DNA from: Sphingorhabdus contaminans
Lineage (GTDB): Bacteria; Pseudomonadota; Alphaproteobacteria; Sphingomonadales; Sphingomonadaceae
Length of the DNA stretch: 64,000 nucleotides
Assembly: GCF_007280415.1 (NCBI RefSeq)
Contig: NZ_VKKU01000002.1
Coordinates: forward strand, 1,529,501-1,593,500
Direction: 5' to 3'
Shown: one piece after another, positions 1-8,043 of the stretch
Position numbering within the stretch: the stretch's first letter is position 1
Layout of the letters: each line of letters opens with the position of its first letter
Made by a program: the position numbers and the translations under genes
The notes under the pieces: model-generated
Database searches by the model: none
The model's input: only the letters and a program-made list of their open reading frames with translations
Told to the model about the DNA's origin: nothing

Positions 1-133
1 AGCGGCGCCAATGCGGCTGACATTGGTGAATGGCGAACCTACCTTTGAAAATGGCGCCTATACCGGAGCCAAGCCCGGCCAGTTTCTTTCCCCTGCCAAT
101 GATGATGCCCCCGTGGCCATAGCAGCGGAGTAG
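1..133 (+). CDS. C-terminal end of an amidohydrolase (N-acyl-D-amino-acid deacylase type), cut by window edge
   Basis: Only the last 43 codons are in the window, read from base 2 to the TAG at 131-133. The visible peptide has the pattern LVNGEPTFENG followed by YTGAKPGQFL. This is the usual closing strand of amidohydrolase-family-3 / D-aminoacylase proteins, where the C-terminus completes the beta-sandwich domain. Such enzymes hydrolyse amide bonds at a metal centre, but the catalytic part lies outside the window. The stop is 5 bp before the next start, so it is probably co-transcribed with the Coq4-like gene. Family assignment rests on this tail alone. Confidence 0.6.
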   Translation, partial: AAPMRLTLVNGEPTFENGAYTGAKPGQFLSPANDDAPVAIAAE

Positions 134-138
134 CGAAC

Positions 139-1023
139 ATGACCGATGTGAAGGTAGGGGCTGGCGAGCGCGAATATTTCAACGGCAAGATCCGCAAGGT
201 CGAAACCGAAAGTTCGGTGCTAATCAGCTCATCCAAATATCTGAACCATCAGGAACTTCGGCATCTGGTGTCCCAGGAAATGCTTCGGCGCAATGGAGCG
301 GATATGCCCAACACCGCCTTCATCCCCGAAGTGGCGCAGATCTTGATGATGCTGGAGGATTTCCCCCGCATCATCGCGCTGTTCGAACAGGAAAAAGCGC
401 GGCTGCCACAGTTCAGGAAATGGTGCGACGACCGCTCGCTTTCCGATTTCAAAAAGGATGAAGTCAAGGACTGCGCGCCCGGGACATTGGGCGCGGCGCT
501 TTTCGACTTCATGGTCAATTCGGGCTATGAACTGGATATCTTCTACCGTGAAATCCAGGTCGTGAACGATCTGACATTCTATCTTCGCCAGACTGCGCTG
601 ACCCATGATATCGAGCATATCGTGACCGGCTTTGGTCCCAATCATGGCGGTGAAATCGCGCTTCTGGTCGGAAATCTGCACGCCAAGGCGCGGTATTTCC
701 ATCCGGAACTGGCGGCCTTTTTCAACCGCGTGCCCAGCTATTTACGGGCCAAGACGATCATGAAGGATATGCTGCACTACGCCGAGGGCTATGCGCTCAA
801 TCTGGAAGCGGAATATGTCGGTGCTACACAGGCGCGGAACTGGAAATATCCGATCATGCTTGCCGACTGGCGGGCCATGGTCGACTGGCAGATTTCCGAC
901 ATCCGGGAGGAACTGGGCATCACCCCGGTGCCACCGGCAGGACTGTGGGCAGATACAAATAATCTTGTCGAAGACGCGCTGCATGCTAATGACGATATCG
1001 CTTCGGCGGTGGCCGCCGAATAA
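139..1023 (+). CDS. Coq4-like protein (ubiquinone biosynthesis Coq4 family)
   Basis: This 294-residue soluble protein has the Coq4 metal motif HDxxH-x11-E, seen as H156, D157, H160 and E172. Coq4 proteins bind a divalent metal and act on the ring of ubiquinone precursors; oxidative decarboxylation of the ring has been assigned to this family. The gene lies between an amidohydrolase end and a block of SDR/oxygenase genes, not beside other ubi or coq genes. A role on a phenolic or quinone-like catabolic intermediate is therefore possible, but that is inference. The start is ATG 5 bp after the preceding stop. Family call is firm; substrate is unknown. Confidence 0.75.
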   Translation: MTDVKVGAGEREYFNGKIRKVETESSVLISSSKYLNHQELRHLVSQEMLRRNGADMPNTAFIPEVAQILMMLEDFPRIIALFEQEKARLPQFRKWCDDRSLSDFKKDEVKDCAPGTLGAALFDFMVNSGYELDIFYREIQVVNDLTFYLRQTALTHDIEHIVTGFGPNHGGEIALLVGNLHAKARYFHPELAAFFNRVPSYLRAKTIMKDMLHYAEGYALNLEAEYVGATQARNWKYPIMLADWRAMVDWQISDIREELGITPVPPAGLWADTNNLVEDALHANDDIASAVAAE

Positions 1024-1032
1024 AGAGCATAA

Positions 1033-1050
1033 TCGCAATTGTCGATTTAC
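1033..1050 (+). promoter_or_regulatory. Conserved 18-bp element upstream of SDR gene (copy 1)
   Basis: TCGCAATTGTCGATTTAC recurs as TCGCAATTGACGATTAAC (16 of 18 identical) on the minus strand at 3999-4016. Each copy lies 36-37 bp ahead of an ATGCGTA-like half-site in front of an SDR gene. Conserved sequence and phase suggest a promoter or activator element used by both units. Its role is inferred. Confidence 0.45.
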
Positions 1051-1069
1051 AGTGCAAGATAACCTCTAT

Positions 1070-1101
1070 ATGCGTAAAATACATATAAACTAATTACGCA
1101 T
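1070..1101. promoter_or_regulatory. 32-bp palindromic operator, site A
   Basis: ATGCGTAA (1070-1077) and TTACGCAT (1094-1101) form a perfect inverted repeat with the same 32-bp overall length as sites at 7929-7960 and 9191-9222. The arm centres are two helical turns apart. It ends 16 bp before the GTG start at 1118, just upstream of the ribosome binding site, so binding here could repress the SDR/MFS unit. The most likely ligand is one of the two Lrp/AsnC regulators encoded at 6954-7921. Confidence 0.7.
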
Positions 1102-1117
1102 ATCGAGGGAGAGGGAC

Positions 1118-1876
1118 GTGCGCGGGCTTTCGGGCAAAGTTGGAATTGTCGCCGGCGGCGGTAGGGGTATCGGTGCCGCAACGGCACGGCGTTTGGCCCA
1201 GGAAGGCGCGCATGTGGTCATTGGCGACCTGATGGGTGACTGGGCGCGCGAAGTAGCCGAAGATATTGTCGCCCAGGGCGGCAAGGCTGTCGGCGTTGAT
1301 CTTGATGGCACCAGCGCAGAATCGCAGGCTGCGATTGTCGCCAAGGCAGTGGAGGCCTTTGGCGGACTTGATTTCTACCACAGCAATCTGGCGGGCGGGA
1401 CGGAAGGCGATATCGATGCGCTCAATTGCCCGGTCGAGGTGCTCGAGAAAAGTTTTGCGATCAATACCAAAAGCCATTTCCTTGCAACGCAGGCAGCCCT
1501 GCCGAAAATCATCGAACGGGGTGGTGGTGCAATGATCTATACATCGAGCGGAGCTGCCTCAGGCGGCGCCCCCTGGCAAGTGGCCTATCCCATGACCAAA
1601 AATGCCATCCACGCCCTCGCGCGGCATGTTGCCAGCAAATATGGGAAGCAGGGCGTCCGCGCGAATGTGATCTGTCCGGGACTTGTTCTGACCGAAGCCG
1701 TTAAACAACATCTGACAGATGAATATGTCGAACGCGGGCTGAAGGCAGTGCCCCATGTGCGTTTGGGGCAACCGGAAGATATTGCCGCGGCAGTCACATT
1801 TCTTGCGTCGGAAGATGGCGCCTGGGTCAACGGGCAGGTCTGGCATGTGAACGGCGGAGCACAAATGCGTGACTGA
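1118..1876 (+). CDS. SDR family oxidoreductase
   Basis: This 252-residue classical short-chain dehydrogenase would oxidise or reduce an alcohol/ketone with NAD(P). It has a Rossmann glycine motif GGGRGIG near residue 14 (Thr of the usual TGxxxGxG replaced by Gly). The usual NNAG is replaced by NLAG, the catalytic Ser is in the TSSG segment, and YPMTK is the YxxxK pair. The start is GTG with a purine-rich GAGGGAGAGGG just upstream. The MFS gene starts inside its last codons (8-bp overlap), so the two are translationally coupled. The site-A palindrome lies immediately upstream. Substrate unknown. Confidence 0.85.
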   Translation: MRGLSGKVGIVAGGGRGIGAATARRLAQEGAHVVIGDLMGDWAREVAEDIVAQGGKAVGVDLDGTSAESQAAIVAKAVEAFGGLDFYHSNLAGGTEGDIDALNCPVEVLEKSFAINTKSHFLATQAALPKIIERGGGAMIYTSSGAASGGAPWQVAYPMTKNAIHALARHVASKYGKQGVRANVICPGLVLTEAVKQHLTDEYVERGLKAVPHVRLGQPEDIAAAVTFLASEDGAWVNGQVWHVNGGAQMRD

Positions 1877-3143
1877 AGTCGCCGCGCCCCGCCTTTCAAA
1901 CCGCTGGCTTGTCCTGTTCCTGCTGCTGCTGATCTTTATCTTCAACTATGCCGACCGATTTCTGATTTCCGGTCTTGTGGGACCGATCAAGAAAGAGTTC
2001 GGGCTGGGCGACGGGTTCATGGGGCTTTTAATGGGGCCCGCTTTCGTTGTGCTCTACGTGCTGGCCGGTATTCCGATCGCGCGGCTGGCCGACCGGTCGT
2101 CGCGGGTGATGATCATCTGTATCGGTTGCATAGTCTGGAGCTTGTTTACAGGCCTGACGGGATTGGCCACAGGGCCGGTAACGCTTGCCCTGTGCCGGGT
2201 AGGCGTTGGCATTGGTGAGGCGGCATTTGTGGCGCCGGCCTATTCCTTGCTGGCGGATTATTTCAAGCCCGAACGGCGGGGAGTGGCTTTCGCAATATTG
2301 GGTCTTGCAACCTATTTCGGCCAGATTGCCGGCTATGCCGGAGGTCCCGCAATTGCGGAAATATACACATGGCACGCCGCCTTTTTTGCCATGGCAGTTC
2401 CGGGCTTCGTGCTCGCCGGCTTTGCCTGGCTCTTGATAAAGGAACCCCAAAGGTCTGCGGCAGCGCAGGTGCAGGAGGCACTGGCGCCCATCATCGGGCG
2501 GTTGGTAAAGGCGCGAAGTTACATCGCCCTGATGCTTGGCATGGGGCTGGGAACACTTTCGGGCGTGTCCTTCGGCTTTTGGGGGCCAACGCTGTTTGCG
2601 CGTAATCATGGTTTGACAGAGTCCGTCGCCAGCAATGCGTTTGCCGCCTATTTTGGGCTAGCGGGTCTGACCGGCATGCTGATCTTTGGCGCGGTATCCG
2701 ACCGGCTTGCGCGAAAAGGCCCGCATGGACCGCCAAGACTTGCGGCATTTTCTCTTTTCTTCGCGACCTTATGCATCTTGCTGGTCACGTGGAGCAGCAG
2801 CTTTGCACAGTCCAAAATGCTCGCCATTCCGTCGGGATTGTTGGGGGGCGGCTGGTCGGTCGGCGTTATGGCGAGTCTGCAATATCTGCTACCCGACCGC
2901 TACCGCGCAACCGCCACTGCATCCTTTATCGCGGTCAGCACATTAATGGGCTTTCTTGTGGGGCCGTGGCTGGCCGGGGAAATCAGTGGTGCTTTCGGCA
3001 ACGATGCCCAATCGTTGCGCATCGGCCTGTCGGTCACGATTCCAGCAGGCTTTATCGCCGCGTTGAGTATGTGGTATGCATCGTCACGGCTCGACGGTGA
3101 CAATGAAATCCTGCGCCGGTTTGAAAGCGAACGTCCCGATTAG
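1869..3143 (+). CDS. MFS transporter
   Basis: This 424-residue inner-membrane protein has about 12 hydrophobic segments. Features of the major facilitator superfamily include the cytoplasmic loop after TM2 with ARLADRSSR (DRxxR-type signature) and an early NYADRF in TM1. It resembles the organic-anion/spinster-like MFS group common beside aromatic and terpenoid catabolic genes in sphingomonads. The GTG start at 1869 overlaps the SDR stop by 8 bp. It probably moves the cluster's substrate or an intermediate across the inner membrane after TonB-dependent uptake. Substrate is not predictable from sequence. Its 3' end overlaps the convergent SDR gene by 4 bp. Confidence 0.85.
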   Translation: MTEVAAPRLSNRWLVLFLLLLIFIFNYADRFLISGLVGPIKKEFGLGDGFMGLLMGPAFVVLYVLAGIPIARLADRSSRVMIICIGCIVWSLFTGLTGLATGPVTLALCRVGVGIGEAAFVAPAYSLLADYFKPERRGVAFAILGLATYFGQIAGYAGGPAIAEIYTWHAAFFAMAVPGFVLAGFAWLLIKEPQRSAAAQVQEALAPIIGRLVKARSYIALMLGMGLGTLSGVSFGFWGPTLFARNHGLTESVASNAFAAYFGLAGLTGMLIFGAVSDRLARKGPHGPPRLAAFSLFFATLCILLVTWSSSFAQSKMLAIPSGLLGGGWSVGVMASLQYLLPDRYRATATASFIAVSTLMGFLVGPWLAGEISGAFGNDAQSLRIGLSVTIPAGFIAALSMWYASSRLDGDNEILRRFESERPD

Positions 3144-3922
3144 CGCTGCATAGATGGCGGCGCGCCCGGCATCATCGCATAATAGTGACCGGCAACCAGC
3201 CCGCCGTCGACAAGCAATTCGGTTCCCATGCAATAGCCGGCATCGTCCGAAGCGAGATAGGCGGCAGCCGCACCAATGTCGTGTGGATCGCCGGCGCGTT
3301 GTGCGGGATAAATCTTATATCCCTGGTCGACCACGTCGCGCGGCAGATTGGTGGGATTCGATATCGCCGTGACGATCCCGCCAGGGTGGATCGAATTGAC
3401 TCTGATGCCGCGATGGCCAAGCTCAAGCGCCAGTGACTTGGTGAAACCGCGAACGCCAAATTTGGAAGCACAATAGGCCGTCAGCGAGTTGGCGCCCACA
3501 ATGCCATCGGCCGAGCTCATGTTGATGATCGATCCTCCCCCTGCACGTTCGAGAGCCGGAATGGCCGCCTGGGCACCGAACATCGTACCGATCAGGTTGA
3601 TGTCGATGATGCGCCGGATATCTTCTTCGCTCAAGTCGTCGAGCCGTTTGAAGACCAGTACTCCGGCATTGTTGACAAGGCAGTCGAGCCTGCCGAACCG
3701 GGCTTCGGTCGCGGTGATGGCTTCGTCCCACTGGCTGCGGGAAACGACGTCGAGACGGGTGTAGGCTTGCCCCAATTCGTCCGCCAGTGCCTGGCCCTCC
3801 TTGTCGAGCACATCGGTGATCATCACCTGAGCGCCTTCCTCCACAAACCGGCGAACAATGCCTTCGCCAATGCCGCGCGCGCCACCGGTAACCAGCGCCA
3901 CTTTACCCTTTAATCGTTGCAT
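3140..3922 (-). CDS. SDR family oxidoreductase
   Basis: This 260-residue classical SDR has TGGARGIG cofactor motif near residue 13, NNAG, NMSS for the catalytic Ser and YCASK for YxxxK. Its closing LASDDAGYCMGTELLVDGG segment is typical of glucose-dehydrogenase-like SDRs acting on cyclic alcohols. I chose the ATG at 3922 because AGAGGA lies 7 bp upstream and the family N-terminus starts there; a longer reading frame to 3979 has no ribosome binding site. The gene is divergent from the SDR at 4027, and the shared intergenic region carries copies of both conserved regulatory motifs. Confidence 0.87.
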   Translation of the reverse strand: MQRLKGKVALVTGGARGIGEGIVRRFVEEGAQVMITDVLDKEGQALADELGQAYTRLDVVSRSQWDEAITATEARFGRLDCLVNNAGVLVFKRLDDLSEEDIRRIIDINLIGTMFGAQAAIPALERAGGGSIINMSSADGIVGANSLTAYCASKFGVRGFTKSLALELGHRGIRVNSIHPGGIVTAISNPTNLPRDVVDQGYKIYPAQRAGDPHDIGAAAAYLASDDAGYCMGTELLVDGGLVAGHYYAMMPGAPPSMQR

Positions 3923-3959
3923 GTGATGTTCCTCTCGATTCTGCGATTTAGCACTGGAT

Positions 3960-3979
3960 TTGCGTTCAACAATACGCAA
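3960..3979. promoter_or_regulatory. Short palindrome related to the cluster operator, site B
   Basis: TTGCGT (3960-3965) and ACGCAA (3974-3979) form a perfect inverted repeat spanning 20 bp. The arms resemble those of the 32-bp operators but are 12 bp, about one helical turn, closer. It lies 38 bp upstream of the minus-strand SDR start and 47 bp from the plus-strand SDR start, so one regulator could control both. Confidence 0.5.
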
Positions 3980-3998
3980 TTATTAGTTTTTGGGCGAT

Positions 3999-4016
3999 GT
4001 TAATCGTCAATTGCGA
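3999..4016 (-). promoter_or_regulatory. Conserved 18-bp element (copy 2)
   Basis: On the minus strand this reads TCGCAATTGACGATTAAC, 16 of 18 identical to 1033-1050. It lies 36 bp ahead of the ATTGCGTA half-site, almost the phase seen at copy 1 (37 bp). This supports a shared promoter architecture for the two SDR units. Confidence 0.45.
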
Positions 4017-4026
4017 AAGAAAATCC

Positions 4027-4794
4027 ATGTCAAATGACGCACTTTTTCCAAAAGGCGCTGCCCTGGTTGTGGGGGCAAGTGGCGGAATTGGTGGCAAGGT
4101 CGCCGAAATTCTCGGGCAAGATGGCAGTGATCTGGCGCTTGTCTACAACCGCAAGGCGGATGCCGCACAGGCCCTTGCCAAAAGCGTTTCGACTGAGAGT
4201 AGCGTGCACCGCTGTGACGTAACCGACCCTGCTGCTGTTGCCGCCCTCGTTGACGAAGTTGTTGCGCGGCATGGCCGAATCCATACACTGGTCTGGGCAG
4301 CGGGGCCGCTTGTGGACCAGCTCTACCTCTCCGAAACGCCGCTCGAGAAATGGCGCAAGGCATTCGAGGTCGAGGTGCATGGATTTTTCGGGCTTGTCTC
4401 CGCCCTGATACCCCACATGCGCGAACAGGGAGGGGGATCCATCGTGCATCTGGGTTCCGCCGGACATTTACGCTGGCCGGATCGCGATGGTCTGTCGGTT
4501 GCGCCCAAGGCATCCAACGAAAGCTGGCTGAAGGGTATCGCGCGCGAAGAAGGGCGCCACGGCATCCGCGCCAATTCCGTTCTGGTCGGCGTGATCGATG
4601 CCGGCATGTTTCACGACCTGATGGCACAAGGCGCATTTCCTGACGAATGGATTGAAGAGACCCGCAAAATGCTGGCAATCAAACGCTGGGGTCAGCCTGA
4701 AGAAATCGGCTATGCGGTGAGCTGGCTTGCATCATCACGGGCCGCCTATGTAACCGGACAGCAGTTGAATGTGTCGGGCGGATTTGGAATTTAG
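4027..4794 (+). CDS. SDR-fold protein lacking the catalytic tyrosine
   Basis: This 255-residue SDR-fold protein has the cofactor motif VGASGGIG near residue 15 and an AAG in place of NNAG. Ser144 (HLGSAG) fits the catalytic Ser. Thirteen residues later, where Tyr of YxxxK is expected, the sequence is S157-V-A-P-K161, so the general acid Tyr is replaced by Ser while Lys is kept. It may be a non-standard reductase, an isomerase-like SDR, or catalytically impaired. Start ATG at 4027 follows GAAAGAAAA. The gene heads a tight run with the esterase, SnoaL-like protein, SDR and two Lrp regulators. Confidence 0.8.
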   Translation: MSNDALFPKGAALVVGASGGIGGKVAEILGQDGSDLALVYNRKADAAQALAKSVSTESSVHRCDVTDPAAVAALVDEVVARHGRIHTLVWAAGPLVDQLYLSETPLEKWRKAFEVEVHGFFGLVSALIPHMREQGGGSIVHLGSAGHLRWPDRDGLSVAPKASNESWLKGIAREEGRHGIRANSVLVGVIDAGMFHDLMAQGAFPDEWIEETRKMLAIKRWGQPEEIGYAVSWLASSRAAYVTGQQLNVSGGFGI

Positions 4795-4803
4795 GAGAGA
4801 ATA

Positions 4804-5736
4804 ATGCCGTTAAACCCCTCTGTCGACGCCCTGTTGCAAATGATGGCGCAGATGCCTGCGCCCGATTTCACCGTGGCCAATCCTGCCGACATTCGCGCGG
4901 TCTTTGACAATCCGATGCCACTTGCCGCACCGCCCCAGGTTGCCCGGGTGGAGAATCTGGAGATTTCCCTCGACGGGCGCAATCTGGATGCGCGGCTCTA
5001 TGTGCCCGAAGGTGCGGGTGAGCGGCCGGCGCTGATCCTATATTATCATGGCGGCGGCTGGGTGATCGGAACATTGGAAACGCACGACGGCACTTGCCGT
5101 GCCCTTGCACAAAAAAGTGGCTGCGCCGTTTTGTCGATTGCTTACCGGCTGGCGCCGGAGCATCGCTATCCCACGGCTGCCGAAGACTGCTATGATTCAT
5201 TGGTCTGGGCGAAGCAAAATGCCGCAAGCCTTGGCGTGGACGGCGAGCGCCTTGCTGTTGCGGGGGATAGTGCAGGCGGCAATCTGGCGGCTGCGGTCGC
5301 CATTATGGCACGCGACCGGAACGGCCCACCGCTTCGTCATCAATTGCTGATTTATCCCGTGACCCACAATGATCTGACGCGGGCGTCCTATGCCGAGAAT
5401 GGCGGTGGTGAATATTATCTGAGCACCGATGGCATGCGCTGGTTCTGGGGCCATTATCTGGGCGATACGACAGCAGAAAATGCGCCGTTTGCCGCCGTTC
5501 TGAATGTGGCGGATCTGTCCGGCCTCGCGCCGGCTACGGTTATTACGGCCGAATATGACCCCTTACGCGACGAAGGTATTGCCTATGCCAAGAAGCTTGA
5601 TGCCGCGGGCGTTCCTGTGGATGCGGCCACGGCACCGGGCATGATCCATGGCTTTTTCAGCATGTTCGAGGCGGTCCCGGATACATGGGAATGGATTGAG
5701 CGGGGTGCATCCAATCTAAAAAGAGACCTCGCTTGA
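4804..5736 (+). CDS. Alpha/beta hydrolase, HSL (family IV) esterase
   Basis: This 310-residue cytoplasmic esterase probably hydrolyses carboxylic esters or a lactone. It has the oxyanion motif HGGGW near residue 82, the nucleophile elbow GDSAGG near residue 155, a late Asp in YDPLRDEG and His in MIHGF. These are the hallmarks of hormone-sensitive-lipase-type bacterial esterases. GGAGAG precedes its ATG by a few bases, and it lies 9 bp after the preceding SDR. It overlaps the next gene through its TGA. In this cluster it could release an alcohol or acid from an esterified substrate for the SDRs, but the compound is not identified. Confidence 0.9.
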   Translation: MPLNPSVDALLQMMAQMPAPDFTVANPADIRAVFDNPMPLAAPPQVARVENLEISLDGRNLDARLYVPEGAGERPALILYYHGGGWVIGTLETHDGTCRALAQKSGCAVLSIAYRLAPEHRYPTAAEDCYDSLVWAKQNAASLGVDGERLAVAGDSAGGNLAAAVAIMARDRNGPPLRHQLLIYPVTHNDLTRASYAENGGGEYYLSTDGMRWFWGHYLGDTTAENAPFAAVLNVADLSGLAPATVITAEYDPLRDEGIAYAKKLDAAGVPVDAATAPGMIHGFFSMFEAVPDTWEWIERGASNLKRDLA

Positions 5737-6203
5737 CGGCCTTTGCCGCCCCGCAGGAATTGCATGATCTGGCGTTTCGCTATGCCCTTGCCGTCGATAC
5801 ACGCGATCCGGCGATGCTGGTATCGATCTTTACTCATGACGGTGTTGTGCGCGGCTATGGCGAAAACCCGATCGAATTTGCAGGGGCCGAGGGTTTGACG
5901 CGCATGATCGCGCAGGTGGACGCATCCTTTGACCAGACGATGCATAATGTCTTCAACCAGACTTTTGAACGGGCGGACGACGGCACCGTCAGCGGGCTGA
6001 CGACCTGCATCGCAAGCCATATGCTCAAGGGCGAAGGTTGCAATCTGCTCGACTTTGCGATGCGCTATCATAACCGTTACGCGCAGGAAGAAGGGCGCTG
6101 GAAATTTGCCGAACGGCGGCTTGAGGTGGTCTGGGTCGAAACCCGCCCTGTCCAGAAATTTACCGCCGCGATGATGGCATCGGATTTGAGGGAGTTTCGT
6201 TAA
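5733..6203 (+). CDS. SnoaL/NTF2-like fold protein
   Basis: This 156-residue protein has the cone-fold pattern of the SnoaL-like/NTF2 superfamily: helical N-terminus with ALAVDTRDPAMLVSIF, then the beta-rich half with MHNVFNQTF and a basic WKFAERR segment. Members are dehydratases, isomerases or hydrolases of small cyclic molecules, such as scytalone dehydratase and ketosteroid isomerase. It starts with TTG at 5733, overlapping the esterase stop, with AGAGA upstream. The next SDR starts on the last base of its TAA. Exact reaction unknown; a dehydratase or isomerase step would fit the context. Confidence 0.7.
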   Translation: MTAFAAPQELHDLAFRYALAVDTRDPAMLVSIFTHDGVVRGYGENPIEFAGAEGLTRMIAQVDASFDQTMHNVFNQTFERADDGTVSGLTTCIASHMLKGEGCNLLDFAMRYHNRYAQEEGRWKFAERRLEVVWVETRPVQKFTAAMMASDLREFR

Positions 6204-6943
6204 TGGCCGGACTTGATGGAAAGGTGATCCTGGTCACGGGCGCGGGATCAGGTATCGGGCGGGCAACGGTTGAATTGGTTCGGCAGCAGGGTGCGATCGT
6301 TGCGGCGGCGGACCTTGTGGAAATTCCAGGGCTCGGAAACAGCGACAGTGCCCACCAGCTCGACGTCAGCAGCGAATCCCAGACGGCCGAGGTGGTTGCG
6401 CAAATCATCGAACGTCACGGCAGGATCGATGGCCTTGCGACCTGTGCCGGTATTTCGGTCGAAGGGTCGGTGACGCAGTTCGTTCTGGACAAATGGCACA
6501 AGGCCCTTGCCGTCAACCTGACCGGCACGATGCTGAGCTGCCGCGCCGTCCTGCCGCATATGCTGGCCGCGGGAAGCGGTGCTATCGTGACCGTTGCCAG
6601 CATTTACGGGATGACGGGCGGCCCCGGAAACACCCCCTATAACGTGACCAAGGGCGGCGTCCTGCAACTCACCCGCAGTCTTGCGGCAGACTATGGGGCT
6701 TCGGGGATCCGGGTAAACGCCGTAAGCCCGGGCTATATTGAAACACCGATGACCAATATGCTCGCCCATGCCGGGCCGATGCGCGATGCCTTTGTGGGGA
6801 TGCACCTTCTGCAAAGGGCCGGCCAACCTGAAGAGGTGGGCAAAGTCATCCGTTTTCTGCTGTCCGATGAGGCTTCGTTCGTGACCGGAGCCAATATTCC
6901 GGTTGACGGCGGCTTTTCAGCCGCGCAGGTGATCCGGGTCTGA
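6203..6943 (+). CDS. SDR family oxidoreductase
   Basis: This 246-residue classical SDR has TGAGSGIG near residue 11, CAG in the NNAG position, VASIYG with the catalytic Ser and YNVTK as YxxxK. A final VTGANIPVDGG segment completes the fold. It starts on the last base of the preceding stop (TAATG), so it is translationally coupled to the SnoaL-like gene. It is followed 10 bp later by the first Lrp regulator. It would supply an NAD(P)-dependent alcohol/ketone step in the same pathway as the other three SDRs. Confidence 0.87.
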   Translation: MAGLDGKVILVTGAGSGIGRATVELVRQQGAIVAAADLVEIPGLGNSDSAHQLDVSSESQTAEVVAQIIERHGRIDGLATCAGISVEGSVTQFVLDKWHKALAVNLTGTMLSCRAVLPHMLAAGSGAIVTVASIYGMTGGPGNTPYNVTKGGVLQLTRSLAADYGASGIRVNAVSPGYIETPMTNMLAHAGPMRDAFVGMHLLQRAGQPEEVGKVIRFLLSDEASFVTGANIPVDGGFSAAQVIRV

Positions 6944-6953
6944 AAGGGAAATT

Positions 6954-7433
6954 ATGGCCGACGAATTCATCGCCGACGATATCGACAGGGCTATCGTCGA
7001 ACAGCTCAGATATAATGGGCGTGCAACCAACCAGCAGATTGCTGACCGGCTCGATCTCACCGCCGCGACCGTGTCCGCGCGCATCCGGCGTATGGAAGAT
7101 GAAAACAAGCTGCGTGTTGTCGCTGTGTCGGACTTTTCGGCGCACGGCTATAATGTGCTGATGGAAGTCGCGATCGAGGTTGATGGTCGCGCGGCTTCGG
7201 AAGTGGCGAAGGAACTTGCCGAGTTTCCGGAAGTGTTCGCCGCCCATCTGGTGACTGGCCGCTACGACATCGACATGCTGGTTGCCCTGCATGACTTTGA
7301 CGAACTCACCGACCTCATGCTGAACAAATTTTCGAAAGTCCGCGGCATCCGGTCGATGAGCCCGGCCATCGCGGTTGATGTGGTGAAGTATAAATTTGAT
7401 GTTGCCCCGATCGAGGCGAGGGGGGCAGCATGA
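6954..7433 (+). CDS. Lrp/AsnC family transcriptional regulator 1
   Basis: This 159-residue protein has an N-terminal winged helix-turn-helix (IDRAIVEQLRYNGRATNQ then IADRLDLTAATVSARIRRME, residues about 9-48). A C-terminal RAM ligand-binding/dimerisation domain includes the GRYDIDMLV strand. Lrp/AsnC proteins form dimers to octamers and bind small effectors. An AGGGAAATT element precedes its ATG. Its stop overlaps the start of a second Lrp gene by 4 bp. Four related palindromes lie before the cluster's transcription units, making this pair their likely regulators. Confidence 0.88.
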   Translation: MADEFIADDIDRAIVEQLRYNGRATNQQIADRLDLTAATVSARIRRMEDENKLRVVAVSDFSAHGYNVLMEVAIEVDGRAASEVAKELAEFPEVFAAHLVTGRYDIDMLVALHDFDELTDLMLNKFSKVRGIRSMSPAIAVDVVKYKFDVAPIEARGAA

Positions 7434-7921
7434 GCGCGCCGCTGATCGACGATCTCGACCGCCAGTTGATCGGCATTCTGTCGAACGATGCCCGGGTTTC
7501 GAACCGGAAAATTGCCGCAGACCTCGGCGTTACCGAGGGGACTGTGCGTGGCCGCATCAAACGCCTGCAGCAGGATCGCCTGATCGCCTTTACCGCGATC
7601 ACCAGCTTCGGCCTCGAAAACTCGACCAAGATGGCCTTCATCGGCGTACTGGCCGAAGTGGAAAAGGTGCGCGAAATTGCACAGCAAATCGCCAGCCTGA
7701 CCTCGGTGAACGGGGTGATGATCACCATGGGCCGTTTCAACATCCTCGCCATTTGCCTGTTCAATGAACTGGATGCCCTCCACACGGTCGCATCCGAACA
7801 GATATTGGCAATACCGGGCGTGCACCATGTCGAGACCTCGATTGCGGTAAAGACGGTGAAATATAATGCCCGCGTCGTCCGGATCACGGAGGCAGATCAT
7901 ATCATCGAAACTGATGATTGA
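7430..7921 (+). CDS. Lrp/AsnC family transcriptional regulator 2
   Basis: This 163-residue protein has the same layout as its upstream neighbour: an Lrp-type HTH (LDRQLIGILSNDARVSN then IAADLGVTEGTVRGRIKRL) and a RAM domain with MGRFNILAI. The two are clearly divergent, not a recent duplication. Their ATGA overlap couples translation, so a hetero-oligomer is plausible. The gene ends 7 bp before palindromic site C, which lies ahead of the Rieske gene. The effector is probably a pathway intermediate; that is inference. Confidence 0.88.
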   Translation: MSAPLIDDLDRQLIGILSNDARVSNRKIAADLGVTEGTVRGRIKRLQQDRLIAFTAITSFGLENSTKMAFIGVLAEVEKVREIAQQIASLTSVNGVMITMGRFNILAICLFNELDALHTVASEQILAIPGVHHVETSIAVKTVKYNARVVRITEADHIIETDD

Positions 7922-7928
7922 TCGAAAA

Positions 7929-7960
7929 ATGCGTAATTAATACGGCCTTGAATTACGCAT
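7929..7960. promoter_or_regulatory. 32-bp palindromic operator, site C (best copy)
   Basis: ATGCGTAATT (7929-7938) and AATTACGCAT (7951-7960) are perfect 10-bp inverted arms with a 12-bp spacer. This is the most symmetric of the sites and defines the consensus. It is 83 bp upstream of the Rieske oxygenase start and directly after the second Lrp gene. Confidence 0.75.
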
Positions 7961-7970
7961 AGTAGTGATA

Positions 7971-7989
7971 TTGGCATATCTATTGCCAA
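7971..7989. promoter_or_regulatory. TTGGCA-N7-TGCCAA palindrome upstream of Rieske gene
   Basis: TTGGCA (7971-7976) and TGCCAA (7984-7989) are perfect inverted arms. The TTGCCAA half recurs at 9184-9190 next to site D before the TonB receptor. It may be a binding site for a second factor or part of a shared promoter. A further ACGCA-TTT-TGCGT element follows at 7994-8006. Confidence 0.35.
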
Positions 7990-8043
7990 GCATACGCATT
8001 TTGCGTTATGCATCCTTGCGCGATTCAAGGAGAGGCATGCGAA

